Source of the DNA: Bacteroidota bacterium
GTDB taxonomy: Bacteria; Bacteroidota; Bacteroidia; Bacteroidales; VadinHA17
Direction of reading: 5' to 3'
Length of the DNA: 64,000 nt
Assembly: GCA_029547705.1 (NCBI GenBank)
Contig: JAKPOU010000063.1
Coordinates: 1-64,000, forward strand
A model generated the notes under the pieces. The model did not search any database. It was not told the origin of the DNA and saw only the letters and a program-made list of their open reading frames with translations. Made by a program: the position numbers and the translations under genes. This document shows positions 54,460 to 63,525 of this stretch, in pieces. Each line of letters begins with the position of its first letter. The stretch's first letter is position 1.

Positions 54460-55926
54460 ATGGAAAAATTAATTCAACTGATCCATACCTCTGGGGCGGA
54501 GAACTGGAAACAAAGATGTGAAGAAGCTTTCGATGAGCTTTATTCAGGTTCAAATCCCAGGTATCCACAAAAAGCGGAAAAAACAACTTCTCTAAGAGCA
54601 CCAGGTTCTTCATTCGAAAGTGGAGTACCGTTTGCAGGTCTTATACATCCTTCTAACCCTGATTCAGGGGCCTATGGGGGGATGTCCTTTGTTATCTTTC
54701 CCATAGAAAATGGACCCTGTTTGATCTCATTGGTTATTGGAACTCAAGGCTTGAGCCCTGATGAAAGCATCCTTGGGCGTCCTGGCCATATAAGAAAAGT
54801 AAGAGCAATCTGTGCTATGATTAATTCCCAATATGGAAGAGGAGAAATGCTTGCTTGGTCAAAACAAGATCCTACTAGAACAGATCTTGACATACCACTC
54901 AATGTTAAACAGATTTTTACTTATTACTCATCGGTTTTTGCCAGGTATGGTAAAGTATTGTATGGTATTTTCCGCCCAACTGAAAACCGAGAGGCAACAG
55001 TAAAAATTTTAAAAGCATTTCTCGATCTGATGTTTGAAGAGAGGGAGATTAAACCTAGGGCTAGCTTTTTAAAAGAATACGAAGAAATCCAAGCGGAATA
55101 TTTTACCTGTTTATTCCCCCAAATTAAACCAGAAGAAGTTGTAAACCTATTAGAAAACCGAAAATATGTCATTTTAGAGGGACCTCCAGGGACAGGAAAG
55201 ACCAGGATGGCAATGCAAATACTGAAAAATGATTATAAGAATAATGGAACAACTATCCAGTTTCACCCAAACACAACGTATGAAACTTTTGTGGGTGGAC
55301 TATCTCCAGAAAAAGATGCGAGTGAATTAGGATTTCATTTTGCACCTAAAAGAGGTGTTTTAATGGATGCAGCTGTCAGCGCATCACACTCTGATGGCAA
55401 AAATTACCTATTACATATTGATGAGATTAACCGGGCCGATCTATCAAAAGTATTAGGTGAAGCAATTTATCTATTTGAGCCAAAGAGTGAAATAAGTAGA
55501 AAAGTAGAACTTGCACATGATTTCGGCAACCCCATTAACAATGTTTTACAACTCCCCGATAATCTGCATATATTGGGTACTATGAATACAGCTGATAGGA
55601 GTATTGCTATTGTTGATGTTGCTGTTCGTAGAAGATTTGCTTATCTCAAACTATGGCCTCAAATGGAAGTTGTCAACAAATACTCTTGCGATCTTATGAA
55701 AGAAGCTTTCATAAAAACTATTTCGATCTTTGTGGAATACTCAAATGAAGAATCTTTCAATCTTGTTCCGGGTCATTCTTATTTTCTTGAAAAAGATACT
55801 GAGAAAGCAAAACAAACATTAAAAGTTGAGCTTGCACCTCTTCTGGAAGAGTATCTGGCACAGGGATATGTTGCCTCATTTGCTGATTCTATTAGAGCTC
55901 ATCTCCAATGGATTGAAAGTCTATAA
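54460..55926 (+). CDS. mcrB: McrB-like AAA+ NTPase of a type IV restriction system
   Basis: 488 residues. The N-terminal ~210 residues are a specificity-type domain of unknown target. The AAA+ module has Walker A GPPGTGKT near 241-248, Walker B LLHIDEINRAD (D321/E322), the McrB signature MNTADRS near 375-381 and arginine-finger-type VRRRFA near 389. McrB proteins hydrolyse GTP and power translocation and cleavage of modified DNA together with the McrC nuclease. The partner gene starts 15 bp downstream but is interrupted by a stop codon. Confidence 0.9.
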   Translation: MEKLIQLIHTSGAENWKQRCEEAFDELYSGSNPRYPQKAEKTTSLRAPGSSFESGVPFAGLIHPSNPDSGAYGGMSFVIFPIENGPCLISLVIGTQGLSPDESILGRPGHIRKVRAICAMINSQYGRGEMLAWSKQDPTRTDLDIPLNVKQIFTYYSSVFARYGKVLYGIFRPTENREATVKILKAFLDLMFEEREIKPRASFLKEYEEIQAEYFTCLFPQIKPEEVVNLLENRKYVILEGPPGTGKTRMAMQILKNDYKNNGTTIQFHPNTTYETFVGGLSPEKDASELGFHFAPKRGVLMDAAVSASHSDGKNYLLHIDEINRADLSKVLGEAIYLFEPKSEISRKVELAHDFGNPINNVLQLPDNLHILGTMNTADRSIAIVDVAVRRRFAYLKLWPQMEVVNKYSCDLMKEAFIKTISIFVEYSNEESFNLVPGHSYFLEKDTEKAKQTLKVELAPLLEEYLAQGYVASFADSIRAHLQWIESL

Positions 55927-55941
55927 ATAACTTGTTCTGGC

Positions 55942-56553
55942 ATGGCTAAACAAACACGAAAAAGGAGAGAACCATCAGGGCTATCCCGTATTTCTTACGA
56001 AAAAGCCTCTACGCACTGTATAGAAATGACAGATCTGAGCTTAAGTGAAATACCTGCAGAGTTTTTAATTAAAGATATTAATACTCGCAATCCTGAATCT
56101 CAGATAGCCAGACTTGCAACTCAATTTATTAATGAAAACAGAGGATTGCTGAATGATATTGGTGTAAGTGTTGAATCCAAATACGATGGGCAAAAAGTGT
56201 TTCTGAGATTCTCTTCATCAAATTGTATAGGTGCGGCCCCATTATTGTCACCTACATCAGGCAGAGTAGATTACGGACTTATAATTAGACCAAGATTTGA
56301 TTGGATTGGACTTGGCCCGATGCTTTCTTCAATGGGCTGGAAAATTGTTCCAACCCCTTTGAGACTTCCTCTTGTTCCTGGAACTGAAAGAAAGATTCCG
56401 CCTTGGGTTCTTGCCAGTATCACTTTGCGCCGGATTGAATTAATGCTCGACCAACTTAACAGAAACTTCAGTTTTATTGAAACAGATGTAGCAGCTCCAA
56501 AAGGATCCGTAAACTGGAATGAATATGCTACCAGGCGTTTATCTGCTTTGTGA
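55942..56553 (+). CDS. mcrC: McrC-like subunit, N-terminal half (interrupted by in-frame TGA)
   Basis: 203 residues, ending at TGA 56551-56553. It contains the N-terminal part of a McrC family protein: an N-terminal beta region, DYGLIIRPRFDWIGLGPMLSSMGWKIVP near 113-140, and SVNWNEYATRRLSAL at the end. Homology continues in the same frame after the stop (LLDIPCKYPDLQDN, then ..IHYTLKLIMSSL), so the gene is broken by one nonsense codon rather than naturally split. A CGA-to-TGA change would explain it; sequencing error or readthrough is possible. It starts 15 bp after mcrB. The nuclease motif is in the second half. Confidence 0.75.
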   Translation: MAKQTRKRREPSGLSRISYEKASTHCIEMTDLSLSEIPAEFLIKDINTRNPESQIARLATQFINENRGLLNDIGVSVESKYDGQKVFLRFSSSNCIGAAPLLSPTSGRVDYGLIIRPRFDWIGLGPMLSSMGWKIVPTPLRLPLVPGTERKIPPWVLASITLRRIELMLDQLNRNFSFIETDVAAPKGSVNWNEYATRRLSAL

Positions 56554-56637
56554 CTTCTTGATATACCTTGTAAATATCCCGACTTACAAGATAATGAAGA
56601 TCTTAAATCGGGAATTCATTATACCTTAAAGCTTATT

Positions 56638-57405
56638 ATGTCATCACTTCAAAGCCAGCGAACAGCAGGTATTTATGTTCTGCAACTGATTGAGCTATGT
56701 CATAAGCTTCTTTTAAGAGTAAATACGGTAATGGCCAGACCACCCTCAGCATTTAGTATACAGCGCTGGAACAGAATTCCTGTTCGTACTGAAGCTTTCC
56801 GGGAAGGCCTAAGAGCTATCGAATGGACAATTGAAGACAGGGGACTAGCAGGACTGGCAAATCTTCAAGGTTTACCCTGGATAATGCCTATGGAGCAATT
56901 CTTTGAAGCTTGGATTGAAACCATTGCGTCTCACCTTATTCGTAATATAGGAGGACAGATTAAAGCCGGCAGGAAACGCGAAACTATTACTCCTATCTCT
57001 TGGGATCCTCCTTTCACAGGTTCACAGAAATATTTGTTACCCGATGTAATTATTGAGAGAGAAAACGATATAATAATCCTTGATGCCAAATACAAGCAAC
57101 ATTGGGAAGAACTGAGTTTTAGTCCATGGAGCAAAGTAGAAGAAGTTATTAGAGAACAGCACCGTAATGATTTACTTCAAATTCTAGCCTATACAACATT
57201 GTCTGACAAAAAGAGTATTACAAGCTGTTTGATTTACCCCTGTCGTGAAACTACATGGCAGTCCATGATTTTAAGAGACAGGACATATCATAAAGCCTCA
57301 TTATACGCTGGAAATCGAAAGATTAATCTGGTTCTAACAGCAGTACCAATGATTTCAGATCTAGCAGAATCGACAGAGTTATTAAGCAAAGCTTTAAAGA
57401 ATTAG
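56638..57405 (+). CDS. mcrC: McrC-like subunit, C-terminal nuclease half
   Basis: 255 residues from the ATG at 56638, in the same frame as the upstream half and separated from it by a single TGA plus 28 open codons. It carries the PD-(D/E)xK nuclease core of McrC: LPDVIIERENDIIILDAKYKQHW (PD near 135, DAK near 147), preceded by PMEQFFEAWIETIAS and followed by RNDLLQILAYTTLS and SCLIYPC. If translated from this ATG, or by readthrough, a nuclease could still form. Without the N-terminal half, McrB binding is doubtful. Confidence 0.75.
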   Translation: MSSLQSQRTAGIYVLQLIELCHKLLLRVNTVMARPPSAFSIQRWNRIPVRTEAFREGLRAIEWTIEDRGLAGLANLQGLPWIMPMEQFFEAWIETIASHLIRNIGGQIKAGRKRETITPISWDPPFTGSQKYLLPDVIIERENDIIILDAKYKQHWEELSFSPWSKVEEVIREQHRNDLLQILAYTTLSDKKSITSCLIYPCRETTWQSMILRDRTYHKASLYAGNRKINLVLTAVPMISDLAESTELLSKALKN

Positions 57406-57651
57406 ATAGCAGATATAACTAACTCAGGTGTATCAAGTGAATGGAATTATTGGCTGAAAATAAGTCGTGATTATATTTTGCAATCATCTTCATCATGTTT
57501 CTCTCTTCTTTCTTATAAAATCAATTAACAAAGGTGGTCTTGTATAATTGGAATGGTTTTCAACGGAAATCAATACGATTCTCAAAGCGCATATACGTTT
57601 TATAGACTGAGAATAATCAAATGATATTTTATCTAATGCTTTACTATACAA

Positions 57652-57692
57652 TACATTCCTGATTTGTAGTTTTTGTGTAACTTTGGTATACT
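57652..57692 (+). promoter_or_regulatory. shared promoter/operator-like module, copy 3
   Basis: A -7 box TAACTTTG (57678-57685) lies in the dyad GTGTAAC-TTT-GGTATAC. The sequence from ACAATACATTCCTGATTTG to the dyad is closely similar to the module at 34479-34518 and less so to 31872-31912. It is ~240 bp upstream of the methyltransferase start. Confidence 0.6.
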
Positions 57693-57789
57693 ATTAAGTT
57701 ACCTGCAAGGCTAAAAAATATACAGAGACACTGAAAAATGTTTGCCAATAGAAAAATGAAAAATATAACCCGACCTCTCATTGCACACA

Positions 57790-57834
57790 TTGGCAAAGCC
57801 TCACAACCAGATGCTAAAACCAAAGCTTTGCCAA
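57790..57834. repeat. perfect 10-bp inverted repeat upstream of the methyltransferase gene
   Basis: TTGGCAAAGC (57790-57799) and GCTTTGCCAA (57825-57834) are perfect inverses separated by 25 bp. It could form a hairpin in the leader of the methyltransferase transcript. There is no T-run after it, so it is not a typical terminator. Confidence 0.6.
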
Positions 57835-57923
57835 AGAGTGCAATTTTGCAACCGCACCAGAAGGCAACAACAAGATTTACATTTACTTATTAGATTATAG
57901 AATATTCACACATTGGATTTCAA

Positions 57924-60404
57924 ATGGCTAAGAAAAAGATTACAAAACAGATAGAGCAATACGAGCACACCGACAAAGAGCGGGCAAATAACCCACAAGT
58001 TGGATTGGTTACTCCAGACAGTGATCCCGATACAGGTGAGAAAAAAACTTATCAATATGACCCTCACCTTGACCCTCAATTGCAATGGGCTGGCAAAGCC
58101 GAGCATACCAGTTTTGAAGTGCCAACCGTGAGCTTGCATGTGCACGAGCGGATTGACCCAAACACAATAATTGAAACCGTAAAAAAGGAACATGATGGGA
58201 CAAAGCAAATGTCGCTTTTTGAGGTCAATGAGAAACCTCTGCGTGAAGCCATAGACTTTTACAAACATAAGGAGGGATGGACTAACCGCTTGATAGCTGG
58301 CGATAGCCTGTTAGTAATGAACTCCCTGCTCGAAAAAGAAGGAATGGCTGGTAAAGTACAAATGGTCTATTTCGACCCACCCTACGGAATCAAGTACGGC
58401 AGTAACTTTCAGCCATATATACAACAACGTGAAGTTCAGGAACGTGACCAGGATTTAACTTCTGAACCTGAAATGATTAAAGCTTTCAGAGATACTTGGG
58501 AACTTGGAATACATTCCTATTTAACATACATTAGAAACAGAGCAAAACTTTTTTATGAATTACTAAGTGATAGTGGTTGTGTAATTTTTCAAATCAATGC
58601 TGAAAATCAACATAGACTCTGTCTTATTTTGGACGAAATCTTCAAACCAGAAAATCTTATCGCAAACATTCCTTTTAGAAAGAAAAACTTACCCTTAGGA
58701 GGAAAGTATGTAGAAATGATGCATGACCATTTACTTGTTTATGCAAAAGACCGAGCATCATTAAAATACCATCAACTATATACACAAAAAAAACCAGAGG
58801 ATTCTACTTCACATTGGGGAAATGTTGAATATAGTGATGGAAGTATGGAGAAAATTAATCCTATTGATTTTCCCACTTTAGACCCGAATCGAAAACCTCG
58901 TTTGTTTCGAGTTGTTTCATTATTAGCGCCTTCTTTTTCTGAAAACAGCGTATTTTCAATTGAATTTGAAGGGAAAGAATATTTTCCGCCTAGTAATGGT
59001 TGTTGGATTGTTTCGAAAGATAAACTGAAAGAACTAATACAACAAAATAGGATAACAACTCAAGGAAATAATCTTGTATTCAAAATGTACTTTGATGATT
59101 TTCCATTAAAGAAAATTACAGGTCTGTGGGATGATATTGCATCTTCATATTCGAAAATTTATTCTGTTCAAACATCACCTCAAGTATTAGAAAGATGCAT
59201 AAATCTTTTTTCTGACCCGGGGGATTTGATACTTGATACAACTTGTGGCAGTGGAACAAGTGCTTATGCTTCTGAAAAACTGGGTAGAAGGTGGATTACT
59301 TGTGATACTTCAAGGGTTGCAATACAGTTGACAAAACAACGTTTAATGACGTCATTATTTGATTATTATGAATTAGCTAGACCATTAGAAGGTGTTTCAT
59401 CAGGTTTTTGTTACGATTACATTGATACAATTTCAATGAAAGCTATAGCAAATAATGACTCTACTTCCAGAGTGATACTTTATGACAAACCTAAAATTAA
59501 CAATAGTAAAGCACGAATAACAGGTCCTTTCACCGTTGAAGCTGTTCCCGCTCCATATGCCAAAAGTTTTGACGATTTGGTGAGCGAAGATGCAGCTTCA
59601 TACACTTCAATAGCCCGCACAGGCGAAACTCTTCGTCAGAGCGAGTGGAGAGATGAATTACTTAAATCGGGCGTTCGAGCCAAAAGTGGTAATATTATCC
59701 AGTTTAGCAGGGTTGAGCCCATGGCTGGCACAAGGTTTATACAGGCAGAAGCTGAAACCAAGGAGGACACACCCAAAAAGGTGCTGGTGGTGTTTGGCCC
59801 CAAGCATGCGCCATTGGAGCAGCGCATGGTTGAGAATGCTTGGCAAGAAGCAAGGGCTTTTAAACCCGACATACTATTGTTTTGTGCGTTTCAATTCGAT
59901 GAGGAAGCAGCAAAAGACATAGACGAACTTACTCCCGCCATTGCAGGGATGCAACTCTTAAAAGCTCAGATGAATGCAGATATGCTAACCGATGACCTTC
60001 GAAAAAAACGTAGCAGCAATGAAAGTTTTTGGTTGATTGGTCAGCCCGATGTAAAAGTGCATAAGCTGGATGGTAGTAAAGTTCAGGTAGAAGTAATGGG
60101 TTTTGATTATTACAATCCCAAAACCGGAAAGGTGGAAAGCGGAGGCAAAAAGAATATTGCCATGTGGATGCTCGACACTGACTATGACAATCGATCGTTG
60201 TTTCCTTCACAGGTATTTTTTCCAATGGCAGGCAGTGGCGATGGTTGGGGCAGACTGGCAAAAAACCTAAAAGCCGAAATTGATAAAGATAAAATTGAAG
60301 CATTTAGAGGAACTCTATCTTTAGAGTTTGAGCCAGGCAGTTCCATAGCAGTTAAGATCATCGATGATCGTGGCATTGAAAGTTTACGAGTAATTAAAAT
60401 GTAA
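57924..60404 (+). CDS. type III-like DNA methyltransferase (Mod)
   Basis: 826 residues. A beta-class (N6-adenine type) order is seen, with catalytic motif IV DPPYG (151-155) before the SAM-binding motif I LDTTCGSGTSAYASEKLGRRW near 437-457. The segment between holds the target-recognition region. The C-terminal ~300 residues (from ~520) are an extra domain found in Mod proteins paired with BPTD_3080-type nucleases. It protects host DNA by methylation. The stop is 8 bp before the start of the helicase-nuclease gene, so the two form an operon. Confidence 0.9.
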   Translation: MAKKKITKQIEQYEHTDKERANNPQVGLVTPDSDPDTGEKKTYQYDPHLDPQLQWAGKAEHTSFEVPTVSLHVHERIDPNTIIETVKKEHDGTKQMSLFEVNEKPLREAIDFYKHKEGWTNRLIAGDSLLVMNSLLEKEGMAGKVQMVYFDPPYGIKYGSNFQPYIQQREVQERDQDLTSEPEMIKAFRDTWELGIHSYLTYIRNRAKLFYELLSDSGCVIFQINAENQHRLCLILDEIFKPENLIANIPFRKKNLPLGGKYVEMMHDHLLVYAKDRASLKYHQLYTQKKPEDSTSHWGNVEYSDGSMEKINPIDFPTLDPNRKPRLFRVVSLLAPSFSENSVFSIEFEGKEYFPPSNGCWIVSKDKLKELIQQNRITTQGNNLVFKMYFDDFPLKKITGLWDDIASSYSKIYSVQTSPQVLERCINLFSDPGDLILDTTCGSGTSAYASEKLGRRWITCDTSRVAIQLTKQRLMTSLFDYYELARPLEGVSSGFCYDYIDTISMKAIANNDSTSRVILYDKPKINNSKARITGPFTVEAVPAPYAKSFDDLVSEDAASYTSIARTGETLRQSEWRDELLKSGVRAKSGNIIQFSRVEPMAGTRFIQAEAETKEDTPKKVLVVFGPKHAPLEQRMVENAWQEARAFKPDILLFCAFQFDEEAAKDIDELTPAIAGMQLLKAQMNADMLTDDLRKKRSSNESFWLIGQPDVKVHKLDGSKVQVEVMGFDYYNPKTGKVESGGKKNIAMWMLDTDYDNRSLFPSQVFFPMAGSGDGWGRLAKNLKAEIDKDKIEAFRGTLSLEFEPGSSIAVKIIDDRGIESLRVIKM

Positions 60405-60412
60405 GGGCAATT

Positions 60413-63247
60413 ATGGCAAAGAGTATAGAGAAACTAATTATAAACAGCCCTTACGAAGAGCCAACTCAGTATTGGTTTTACGATCGGGAAAACCGTGATT
60501 TTCACATCAAAGAAGGTCGCCGTCCGGCAGGGTATGTTGTAGCTACGCCCAATTCGCAAGCATTTGATGATCCGGGTATTTTTGTAGAAATAGACATTGT
60601 TAACCAAATTCGCCCCCGTGTGAAATCGTGGCGTGAAGCCGGTTATCCGGGTGTTACCGGAATTACCAAAAGGCTTTTAGACCATTGGCAAGATCCCGAA
60701 GAACGGAAAGACCGCCGTTTTTTCTTTTGTCAGCTAGAGGCTATCGAAACCTTAATCTGGCTAACCGAAGCCCCAGCAGCCGAGAAAGTGGGAATTGATA
60801 TAGAAAGCGATGGAGGAGAAATAGAACGCTGGTGCAGTAAAATGGCAACCGGTTCGGGTAAAACCATTATCATGGCAATGATTATTGCATGGAATTTTTT
60901 GAATAAGGTTACTAACCCAACCGATGCCCGTTTCAGTAAATATGCCTTAGTTGTTGCACCCGGATTAACTGTAAAAAGCCGTTTGCAGGTTTTGCAACCA
61001 ACCAATAAAGGGAACTATTATGAAGAATTTAATATTGTCCCTGCTTCGCTTATGGATAAACTCCGTCAGGGGAAAATTATAATCCACAACTGGCATTCTT
61101 TAGCTTGGGACACACAGGAAAAGCTGGATGCAAAAGTAGCCAAAGGGCAGCTCCGCTCTGTTGACAAACGCCAACGGATGGAGATTAGCGGTGAGGCTTA
61201 TGTAAAGCAGGTTTTGGGTGAAATGTCAAATGCCCGAAATATTATTGTTATAAACGATGAAGCCCACCATGCTTGGCGGGTAAATCCCGAAGCCGAAGGA
61301 AAATATCAACGTCTGGGTTCTGACAAAGATAGTGCAGAAGAAGCCACTATTTGGGTTGGTGGTTTAGACAGAATCCACAAACAACGTAATATATTGCGTT
61401 GTTTCGATTTATCGGCAACACCGTTTTCACCGTCAGGTAAAAAAGCAGCTGAAGAGTCTTTATTTTCGTGGATTGTATCCGATTTTGGGTTAAACGATGC
61501 CATTGAATCGGGGTTGGTAAAAACGCCCCGTGTGGTTATTCGCGATGACAGCGAGCGCACCAAGGAATTGAAGTCAAAGCTTTATCATATTTACATGGAC
61601 GGTGAAGTAAAAGATAACATCAACCGTAAAGCAGACGAAACCGAACCTTTGCCCGATTTGGTTATAAACGCATATTATTTACTGGGTAAAGACTGGCAGG
61701 AAACCAAAAACGATTGGGGAAAGGCGGGGCATAAAGTGCCGCCCGTAATGATTACTGTTGCCAACCGCACAGAAACATCTTCAAGGATAAAATATGCGTT
61801 CGACCACAACCAAATATTAATACCTGAATTGTGCATACCTGAAAAAATACTGCAAATTGACAGCAAAGTTTTGGAGAGTGCCGAATCGGAAACCGAAGCC
61901 ATTGAGATAATAACTGAAACAGATGATGAAAACGAAGAAGAAACAACATCAAAACTGACAAAGAAACAGCAAGCCGAATTACTCCGCCAAACTGTTGACA
62001 CTGTTGGCAGGATTGGTGAACTTGGCGAACAAATTCAAAATGTGATTTCGGTTGGGATGCTTTCTGAAGGGTGGGATGCGAAAACAGTAACCCACATAAT
62101 GGGTTTACGTGCTTTTTCAAGTCAGTTGCTTTGCGAGCAGGTAATAGGTCGAGGTTTGCGCCGTGTTTCTTACGATGTTGGCGACGATGGCTTATTCGAA
62201 GCTGAGTATGTAAATATATTCGGAGTTCCATTTACTTTCCTTCCACACGAAGGAGGAGACGGTCCGCCACCGCCACCGCCACCGCCAAAAACTAAAATCG
62301 AACCTGTTCTTGAAAAAGCTGAACATGAAATTATTTGGCCAAATATTTTAAGAATTGACCATGTTTATCGTCCTGTTTTAAAATTAGATTGGAATAGAGT
62401 CCCCACCTTGGAAATTGACCCATACGAATCAATCACCAAAGCGGAACTTGCTGCAATAATTTCCGGGAAAGCGAATGAAAAGTTAAAATCGCTTATTGGA
62501 TTAGAGCAAATTGCTGAGGACACAAGAATTCAAACTATTGTTTTCAGAATTGCTTCATCTATTTACAATTCGGAAAAACGACCTGACTGGAAAGGCAGTA
62601 AAGAGATATTCTTAGCTCAGGTAGTCCGTTTGGTTGAGCAATTTATCGAATCGGATAAAATCACTATAAAGCATGATCTGTTCCATCAGAATAATTCTAA
62701 AAGGAAAATTCTTATCATGCTCAACATGAATAAGATTATTCAACACATTTGGACACAAATCAGATCTGAAAACACAGAACGATTAACAGCAATTTTCAAT
62801 AAAGAAAATCCGATACGCTCAACCAGAGACATGAGGACTTGGTACACTAGCAAACCTTGCGAATGGGTTGCGAAATCACATATCAGCCATTGCGTTTATG
62901 ATAGTAGTTGGGAGGCAAGCGAAGCTTACTTTTTAGAAAAATCCGATTTAGTAAAATCATTTGTAAAAAATGACCATTTAGGTTTTTTTATACTCTACAA
63001 TTTTAACGGAGTAATTAGAAAGTATTACCCGGACTTTTTAATTCGTTTGGTAAATGGGGAATATTTGATACTTGAAACAAAAGGAGTTGATAATCAACAA
63101 AACCAGGCCAAACGAGAATTTTTAAACGAATGGGTAAATGCGGTAAATGTTCACGGTGGATTTGGAAAATGGAATTGGGATGTATCATTCCATCCGGCAG
63201 ATATGGAAGAAAAGATAAAAAAATGTTTTAAGAAACAGTTAGCCTGA
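60413..63247 (+). CDS. type III-like restriction helicase-nuclease (BPTD_3080-like)
   Basis: 944 residues. Superfamily 2 helicase motifs are visible: Q-like FFFCQLEAIETLIWL, Walker A MATGSGKT (144-151), DEAH in INDEAHHAW near 280, a Ser/Thr motif DLSATPF, and motif VI in GRGLRRVSYDV. A Pro run (PPPPPPPPK) follows near 620. The C-terminal ~120 residues contain a PD-(D/E)xK nuclease core YYPDFLIRLVNGEYLILETKG near 863-883. It would cleave unmodified foreign DNA with the adjacent methyltransferase. It starts 8 bp after the Mod gene and is followed by a cassette-like element. Confidence 0.9.
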   Translation: MAKSIEKLIINSPYEEPTQYWFYDRENRDFHIKEGRRPAGYVVATPNSQAFDDPGIFVEIDIVNQIRPRVKSWREAGYPGVTGITKRLLDHWQDPEERKDRRFFFCQLEAIETLIWLTEAPAAEKVGIDIESDGGEIERWCSKMATGSGKTIIMAMIIAWNFLNKVTNPTDARFSKYALVVAPGLTVKSRLQVLQPTNKGNYYEEFNIVPASLMDKLRQGKIIIHNWHSLAWDTQEKLDAKVAKGQLRSVDKRQRMEISGEAYVKQVLGEMSNARNIIVINDEAHHAWRVNPEAEGKYQRLGSDKDSAEEATIWVGGLDRIHKQRNILRCFDLSATPFSPSGKKAAEESLFSWIVSDFGLNDAIESGLVKTPRVVIRDDSERTKELKSKLYHIYMDGEVKDNINRKADETEPLPDLVINAYYLLGKDWQETKNDWGKAGHKVPPVMITVANRTETSSRIKYAFDHNQILIPELCIPEKILQIDSKVLESAESETEAIEIITETDDENEEETTSKLTKKQQAELLRQTVDTVGRIGELGEQIQNVISVGMLSEGWDAKTVTHIMGLRAFSSQLLCEQVIGRGLRRVSYDVGDDGLFEAEYVNIFGVPFTFLPHEGGDGPPPPPPPPKTKIEPVLEKAEHEIIWPNILRIDHVYRPVLKLDWNRVPTLEIDPYESITKAELAAIISGKANEKLKSLIGLEQIAEDTRIQTIVFRIASSIYNSEKRPDWKGSKEIFLAQVVRLVEQFIESDKITIKHDLFHQNNSKRKILIMLNMNKIIQHIWTQIRSENTERLTAIFNKENPIRSTRDMRTWYTSKPCEWVAKSHISHCVYDSSWEASEAYFLEKSDLVKSFVKNDHLGFFILYNFNGVIRKYYPDFLIRLVNGEYLILETKGVDNQQNQAKREFLNEWVNAVNVHGGFGKWNWDVSFHPADMEEKIKKCFKKQLA

Positions 63248-63381
63248 TGGTATGACAGGTACATTTGCAAATCGCATCTGCCACCCGCATACCAAAATTT
63301 GCAAAAGAGCCTGGATCCCACGCTGACCGAAAGATTGGCAAATATAATAGATTGAAAATAAACAAAACCAGCAGGTAACAT

Positions 63382-63503
63382 GGTGTATAAAACATTTGGC
63401 AAAATGTGCTAACTTTAAGAACACTACATTTAATAAACATCGAAACGGGTTGATAGGGAATCGCTTTGAAATGCCAAACGTTTCATATACCCAGCCGTTA
63501 GCA
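63382..63503. repeat. structured inverted-repeat element E4 (cassette boundary-like)
   Basis: GGTGTATAAAACATTTGGCA (63382-63401) faces TGCCAAACGTTTCATATACC (63472-63491); the arms are partly complementary with small offsets. The right end is CCGTTAGCA. The arm core TGTATAAAACATTNGG is shared with E1 (35435-35572), 28 kb away. The element precedes a GNAT acetyltransferase gene by 23 bp, as expected of a boundary between gene cassettes. Confidence 0.55.
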
Positions 63504-63525
63504 ATAATTATAAAAACGATATCAA

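Larger units (their letters stand above)
57406..57923 (+). other. intergenic region before the type III-like operon
   Basis: 518 bp without a convincing gene. It holds the promoter-like module copy 3 (57652-57692) and an inverted repeat at 57790-57834. A 50-codon ORF (57738-57893) overlaps the inverted repeat and has no recognisable product, so it is left unannotated. Confidence 0.5.

Noticed and set aside
56551..56553. TGA in mcrC as selenocysteine or recoded Trp
   Set aside because: No SECIS-like context was recognised, and many intact genes here end in TGA. A simple nonsense mutation is more likely.
57738..57893. 50-codon ORF upstream of the type III-like methyltransferase
   Set aside because: It spans an inverted repeat and has no recognisable domain; probably chance.
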